Made by a program: the position numbers and the translations under genes. From Plasmopara viticola (lineage: Eukaryota; Oomycota; Peronosporomycetes; Peronosporales; Peronosporaceae), in assembly GCA_001695595.3 (NCBI GenBank), contig MBPM02000007.1, forward strand, positions 310,001-374,000: a DNA stretch of 64,000 bases. Reading direction: 5' to 3'. A model generated the notes under the pieces. The model was not told where the DNA came from. It ran no database searches and saw only the letters and a list, made by a program, of their open reading frames with translations. Shown here one piece after another: positions 59,589 to 64,000 of this stretch (positions within the stretch are counted from its first letter, which is position 1; each line of letters opens with the position of its first letter).

Positions 59589-60893
59589 ATGGCGTGGGGC
59601 AAGAAAGCTGGCGTGGACGACCTCTTGCAGAGGCTAGCGAATCCCAAGACGACCAAAAGTCTTTGTGTCATGAGCACACGCTCTATCAGCGATTCGGAAA
59701 TGGTCCAATTGGCTGCATCCATTAGCAGCAACACGGTCCTCGAAGAGCTCTATCTATCTGGTCATCATTTAGGTCCCCGTGGGCTCGAGGCCTTTGCCAA
59801 CTGCTTGGCACTAAACTCGACGCTCAAACTCCTAAGCCTTGGCTCGGAAGATCTTGGAGATCAAGCACTTCGATGTTTAAGCGCTGGTGTGGCTCGTAAT
59901 GCCCAGTCAGGGCTCCAGTCGTGGAACTTGGAGCTCAAGTCGCTAGGTGTGGACGGCGCAGCGGCCGTTGCAGAGCTGCTCAAGAGGAATACGTCTCTTA
60001 CGACAGTGACGCTATCGCGTAACCAGATCAAGGACCAAGGTGTGGCGCGACTTGTAAACGGGTTATGTGAGAATGCGCAGTCAGGAATGAAGGAGCTGCA
60101 TTTGACAGAAATAGGAATGTCAGGGGCAGGACTTGACCACTTGGCTGCGCTCGTCGAGAGTGCAAGCTGCTCATTGTCGACATTACAATTGTCGTTTAAT
60201 GTTCTTGAACGCGCAACGTCGGTGTTCTTCGATGTGTTGGCAAAGAATACGTCGCTGACAAACCTGCAGCTGAAGGAGTGCAAGCTAAATGACGAGCACA
60301 TAGCTGCGCTCGCTACGGCCTTCAAGCAGAACACGACGTTAATGGAGATCGATCTATCTGGCAACGAGCTGACGCACATTGCATGCGCTTCGCTTGCCGA
60401 AAGCTTGAAAGAGAACAAAGCACTTAAGATCGTGCGCCTCAACAACAACAAGTGCCAGGATGAAGGTGCCGTGTGTTTTGCGAACGTGCTGGCGAGTCGT
60501 AATTCGACGTTGGCGTACTTGGACATGGGCAACAATGAGCTCACTAGTGTCGGGATGACACCTCTCCTTAAAGCTCAATCGTTGACCCAGTTGCATTTAT
60601 TCAACAACAAGCTTGGCAAAGGGTTGTACGATCTCTTACCTGCACTGCAAGCCAACTCAGTCATCAAAACGTTGGGTATCGGTGCAAATCAATTGCACGG
60701 GGCGCTGAGCGTGTCAATGTTTGATGCGCTGCACTCGCATCCGTCTTTACAAACGCTCGAGATGGGAGGAAACACGCTTGGCAAGGAGGGACTGGAGGCT
60801 CTCGACAAGCTGAAGGAAGCGAATCGCAGGCTAGATGTCGCTGTCGACAAGAACGCACAGAGTGAAGATGAAGGCGTTCGAGTTGAGAAATAG
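59589..60893 (+). CDS. Leucine-rich-repeat protein, ribonuclease-inhibitor type (434 aa)
   Basis: The protein is almost entirely LRRs of about 28 residues with the RI-type pattern LxxLxLxxNxLxxxGxxxLAxxL. About a dozen units run from residue 30 to 415 (for example LEELYLSGHHLG, LTTVTLSRNQIKDQGV, LMEIDLSGNELTHIAC, LAYLDMGNNELTSVG, LQTLEMGGNTLGKEG). Such horseshoe proteins serve protein-protein contacts, as in RanGAP or NLRC3-like proteins. Here there is no NACHT, kinase or membrane domain, and no signal peptide. The partner is unknown. The start is an ATG preceded by an A at -3. It shares a 346-bp upstream region with the divergent START/FYVE gene, and its 3' end is 96 bp from the convergent membrane-protein gene. 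Confidence 0.92.
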   Translation: MAWGKKAGVDDLLQRLANPKTTKSLCVMSTRSISDSEMVQLAASISSNTVLEELYLSGHHLGPRGLEAFANCLALNSTLKLLSLGSEDLGDQALRCLSAGVARNAQSGLQSWNLELKSLGVDGAAAVAELLKRNTSLTTVTLSRNQIKDQGVARLVNGLCENAQSGMKELHLTEIGMSGAGLDHLAALVESASCSLSTLQLSFNVLERATSVFFDVLAKNTSLTNLQLKECKLNDEHIAALATAFKQNTTLMEIDLSGNELTHIACASLAESLKENKALKIVRLNNNKCQDEGAVCFANVLASRNSTLAYLDMGNNELTSVGMTPLLKAQSLTQLHLFNNKLGKGLYDLLPALQANSVIKTLGIGANQLHGALSVSMFDALHSHPSLQTLEMGGNTLGKEGLEALDKLKEANRRLDVAVDKNAQSEDEGVRVEK

Positions 60894-60989
60894 CATTAAA
60901 TGCTTTGCTTTCAGATGATAGGATTAAATAGATGGACGTGCAACAACTCGTAGGCTTACCTTGACAATATCAACTGCTCACGAGAGCGC

Positions 60990-63918
60990 TCACTCTTTAC
61001 TCTCGTTGCTTTCGTTCACTTGGAAATTAGCCAAAGCAGCATCAATCGCGTCCGTCGTTAGCGCCTTTCGAAATTGCACAAGATATTCATGCATGTCCTG
61101 TTGCCATTGCTGCACTTCAGCGTGGAGTACTTGCAATTGCGTCAATGCATTTGCTTCGTCTTCTTCCGCAAGTTTCCGTACGTACTCAGTCCATATTAAG
61201 TAGTCATTCTCGAGCTTCAATACTTTCGAATGGGATTCGGCGATACTTTCCTCAAATTTGTCAATGCGTGATTTTAGGTAAAAATGGTACTCGTGTGACT
61301 CGTTCACTTTCTTCGCAGCGTGTAGAAGACCAGCGATGCAAAAAATTGCCGACAAAAACATAGCGAGAGAGATGCCACAGGAGTAAGGTCGCTTCTGTCT
61401 AGCTTCCGAAAAGCTTCTTTTCAATGTGTCGTTTGATGAAGATGTCTCGGGAGAAGGTGTTGCCTCATCGTCGGTTGTTGCTAGCAGAGCCATTTCATCA
61501 TTTGAGCATGTTGGCAATCGCACTGAAATGTCTTCGTCGGCCTGCTCCGTAGCTCGCTCTAGAGTTTTTTCCTTGTCGGTATCAATAACCTCCTTCGTAG
61601 AAAATGCATCAATTTCTTTAATCTCCGCATCGCACTCAAATTCTAGAGCACATTTTGCTCCCATGCGTGTCGGAGCAGCATAGCGCGGTTTTGAGCGCGT
61701 ATAGTGAACTTGTTTCAGCAACCTTTCAGGCAAATTCGGTCTCATGTACGGCTCGTGCGGCACTTCTGTATTGTTGTAGCGGTCGTGAACACGTAACGTT
61801 TTATCGGCAAAAAGCTTTTCTGCAGCGTCAAACCGGCTAGCTTGATTAACATGAGCAATGCATGAGTTTCGGTTTTGCGAAGTTTCCTGAAAAGCTGCGT
61901 CTGATACCGCGCGTTGAATACCATTTCCAGCAAAATGTGAGACTTCGACCGAGTTGAAAATTTCCTCATCGTTTTTTACGGTGACTCGTCCAATTTCCCG
62001 TAGCGGACTTGGTGGCTGAGTCTGTAAGGCAAGCAAAGCATCGTCACCGATCGATTCATGGTCATCATTAGCTTGACACAATGGCTCGAACGTCTCTGAA
62101 AGAGATTGCCCTTTGTTGTAGCTTGCATCCTGCCCATTCGGGTCATCGACGGGTAGAACTACAAGTGTTCTACGTGCACTCTGATCGGCTTGATTTAATT
62201 GCTCCAAATATGACGATTTTAATCTAACAGGCTCATCCGGATACTGAACTGTGCACATTGCCACCGATCTTTCCGGCAACTCTTCGGCAGCAGTAGCAGT
62301 ACTTGCGTGGTGCGCTATTGATTCCATACATTCTTCTCTACCAGTTTCTCCAGTGCTTGATTCGACGTTTCGTGTGGCTTCACGAAGACTTTTTATATCC
62401 TGACAAACGTTCAGCAAGGCTGCAAAAGTGTCGCCTGATAAATCCTCTCTGTCTACCTCATCGTTCTCTTCACAGGCTTTTCCTTGATATTTTTGCTCCA
62501 TGCGATACTCTAACCCAGCCGATCGAACATCATCGTGCGAATCTGGGTTTAAATTTTCAGCCTTGATATGATTTTGTTCAGGATCACTGTTTTCCGCATT
62601 ATTTAAATCAACCCGATTCTGGCTTAAAGTACTCAGATGCATGTCATTTCCACTATCAGTCTCAAATTTGTTTGTGAATCCTTCATCAAGATGGCTTATC
62701 TCTGGCAGCGAACAGCTACTCGTTCGCGAACAATTACTTATTGCACTCAGATTTAGCTGGTCAGCCTCCACAACAAATTCGTCGAGACCCTCGCAGCCAT
62801 CTCGCTTATACCTGAAGTCGGTATAATCGCTTTCTGCAGTCGAATGGTCAGCACCATCAACTTCATCGAATGCACTGCCAGCAGCCAGCACTGGGCTCAC
62901 TAGACTTTCGCAGACGATCGACTCAGGTATTGCCTCGGCTTGCTGCAGTCGATCTTGTGGTGGCAATCCGAGCATTGACAAATCGGGATCGTAAGCTCGA
63001 AGTGACAAATCCTCTTCGCCCAAGCAAACAGACACTCGTCGTCTAGACCGGAGAGTAACGTTATCTGTGGGCAAAGAATTCGGAGTTGCAATCGAACTAG
63101 GTAACTGTTTGCTGAAAAACTCATCACTTGCGCTCAAAGGGCTTGAAGTTGTCATTTCTTCATCCAGTTTCGCACTTCGAACAGGTGACGAGAGGCCACT
63201 ACTCCCATGAGTTTCTAGCGGAGGGCTGCATGGACGAGAAAGCAGAGCATCTTCTGAAGAAGGCGATAGTTGGATAGGCTTCTTGCTGGATGGGCTTGAC
63301 GTGCGAGATATTGAGCTTCGCATTCTTGAACTTTCGAGTGTTTGATCACTGTATAATGTTGTGACTGCCTTTCCCCCACTTTCAGTAGATGCGCTTGAAG
63401 ATCGTGATCGACTTGATAGAGGAGGAGAACTAGCTATGTCAAATTTTGGAGCGAGCAATAGCAGATTCTCTGGCGTCGACAGCTCTGAGCGAAATTTGTG
63501 CATTTGTGACCCATCGAAAGCTGCCAATGTACCCTCGTGCTGATTCTCGTCACTTTTACCCAAAAAGTCAGGATCGTCGAATGAAAGTCTTGATATTACA
63601 CTCAATTTACGTGGTGAACGGGATTTCGCAATAGTACCCGTGCTAACACTTTCCAGATTCACAAGTTCTTGGTCTTCGCGCTGCTTTGGCGGAGTAGTCT
63701 CTGTTGCGTACACTTCAACTGTTTGCTCACGCTTGTGCAAAGAAAATTTGCGAAGGCCAAAGCGCGACTTGCTGCGACTAAACGAATCCGACTTGTTGAT
63801 TATTTTGGGATACTTCTTCAAAATTGCATCGGCGAGGGGCGAATCCCGATGTTCACTAACAAGCAGTGCTTTTGATTGATTTGAGGGTAAGTCCGCAAGT
63901 TCATCCACGCGCTCGCTC
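60990..63918 (-). CDS. Large Ser-rich, acidic coiled-coil protein with one membrane segment (5' end outside window)
   Basis: I do not recognise this protein. About 840 residues of low-complexity, Ser/Glu/Asp-rich, probably disordered sequence precede one strong membrane segment (SLAMFLSAIFCIAGLLHA, near residue 847-864 of the frame). About 105 residues of predicted coiled coil follow (SRIDKFEESIAESHSKVLKLENDYLIW ... LQVLHAEVQQWQQDM). The topology resembles a single-pass endomembrane protein with a long cytosolic N-terminus. There is no ATG near the 5' end: the frame opens with a GTG at 63908 and has stops just upstream. A good splice acceptor at 63919 and donor GTAAGG at 63989-63984 suggest the first exon lies at or beyond the window edge. 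It is convergent with the LRR gene. Confidence 0.8.
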
Positions 63919-63989
63919 CTTTATCAATCCAAATAGTGTAAAAGCGTCAATCAAGCTAACAGATACAACCAACCCAACAACGCCCTTAC
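63919..63989 (-). other. Predicted 71-bp intron of the membrane-protein gene
   Basis: On the minus strand the donor is CTG|GTAAGG and the acceptor is AAAG|GAG, with a TTGATTGAC branch-like site between. Removing it gives an open frame from the exon fragment at 63990-64000 (reading S-F-R-W) into the long frame and bypasses the in-frame TGA TAA just before the GTG. A length near 70 bp is typical of oomycete introns. Confidence 0.5.
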
Positions 63990-64000
63990 CAGCGAAAAGA

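Noticed and set aside
59861..60544. 227-codon open frame on the minus strand
   Set aside because: Antisense to the LRR gene; its Ser-rich composition is the mirror of leucine-rich codons.
1..64000. CRISPR arrays, bacterial operons, tRNA or rRNA genes
   Set aside because: No regularly spaced direct repeats, no tRNA-type T-loop with matching acceptor stem and no rRNA segment were seen; the gene structure is eukaryotic.

Overview
The window looks like nuclear DNA of an oomycete, most likely a Peronosporales species such as a downy mildew or Phytophthora relative. This rests on START plus FYVE-like zinc-finger proteins in several copies, two intronless CYP86-clan-like cytochromes P450, oomycete-type Copia and Ty3/Gypsy relics, and compact genes with very short spacers. 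The species assignment is inference; no rRNA, tRNA or other marker gene was seen. Layout: 1-3.3 kb holds a START/FYVE gene on the plus strand, broken by a 40-bp tandem duplication. From 3.3 to 50.7 kb the DNA is AT-rich and nearly gene-free. It contains a 593-bp MULE-like non-autonomous element with a 9-bp target duplication, two decayed Ty3/Gypsy fragments, a complete but dead Copia element (LTRs and 5-bp target duplication intact), a GC-rich decayed transposase-like region on the minus strand, several strong hairpins, and a single intact START/FYVE gene at 27.2-28.9 kb. From 50.7 kb to the right edge the DNA switches to a dense block: START/FYVE (-), P450 (-), P450 (+), START/FYVE (-), leucine-rich-repeat protein (+), and a large coiled-coil membrane protein (-) whose first exon probably lies outside the window. 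The dense block interleaves two START/FYVE paralogs with a divergent P450 pair. START domains bind lipids or sterols, FYVE-type fingers usually target phosphoinositide membranes, and CYP86-clan enzymes oxidise fatty acids. A shared role in lipid handling is therefore a reasonable hypothesis. Three of these genes also share a 12-bp upstream motif, CCTCGCGYCATC, in the same orientation 52-90 bp before the start codon. Most of the roughly 47 kb between the two gene-bearing parts shows no reading frame I could recognise, which fits the gene-sparse, repeat-rich compartment known from oomycete genomes.
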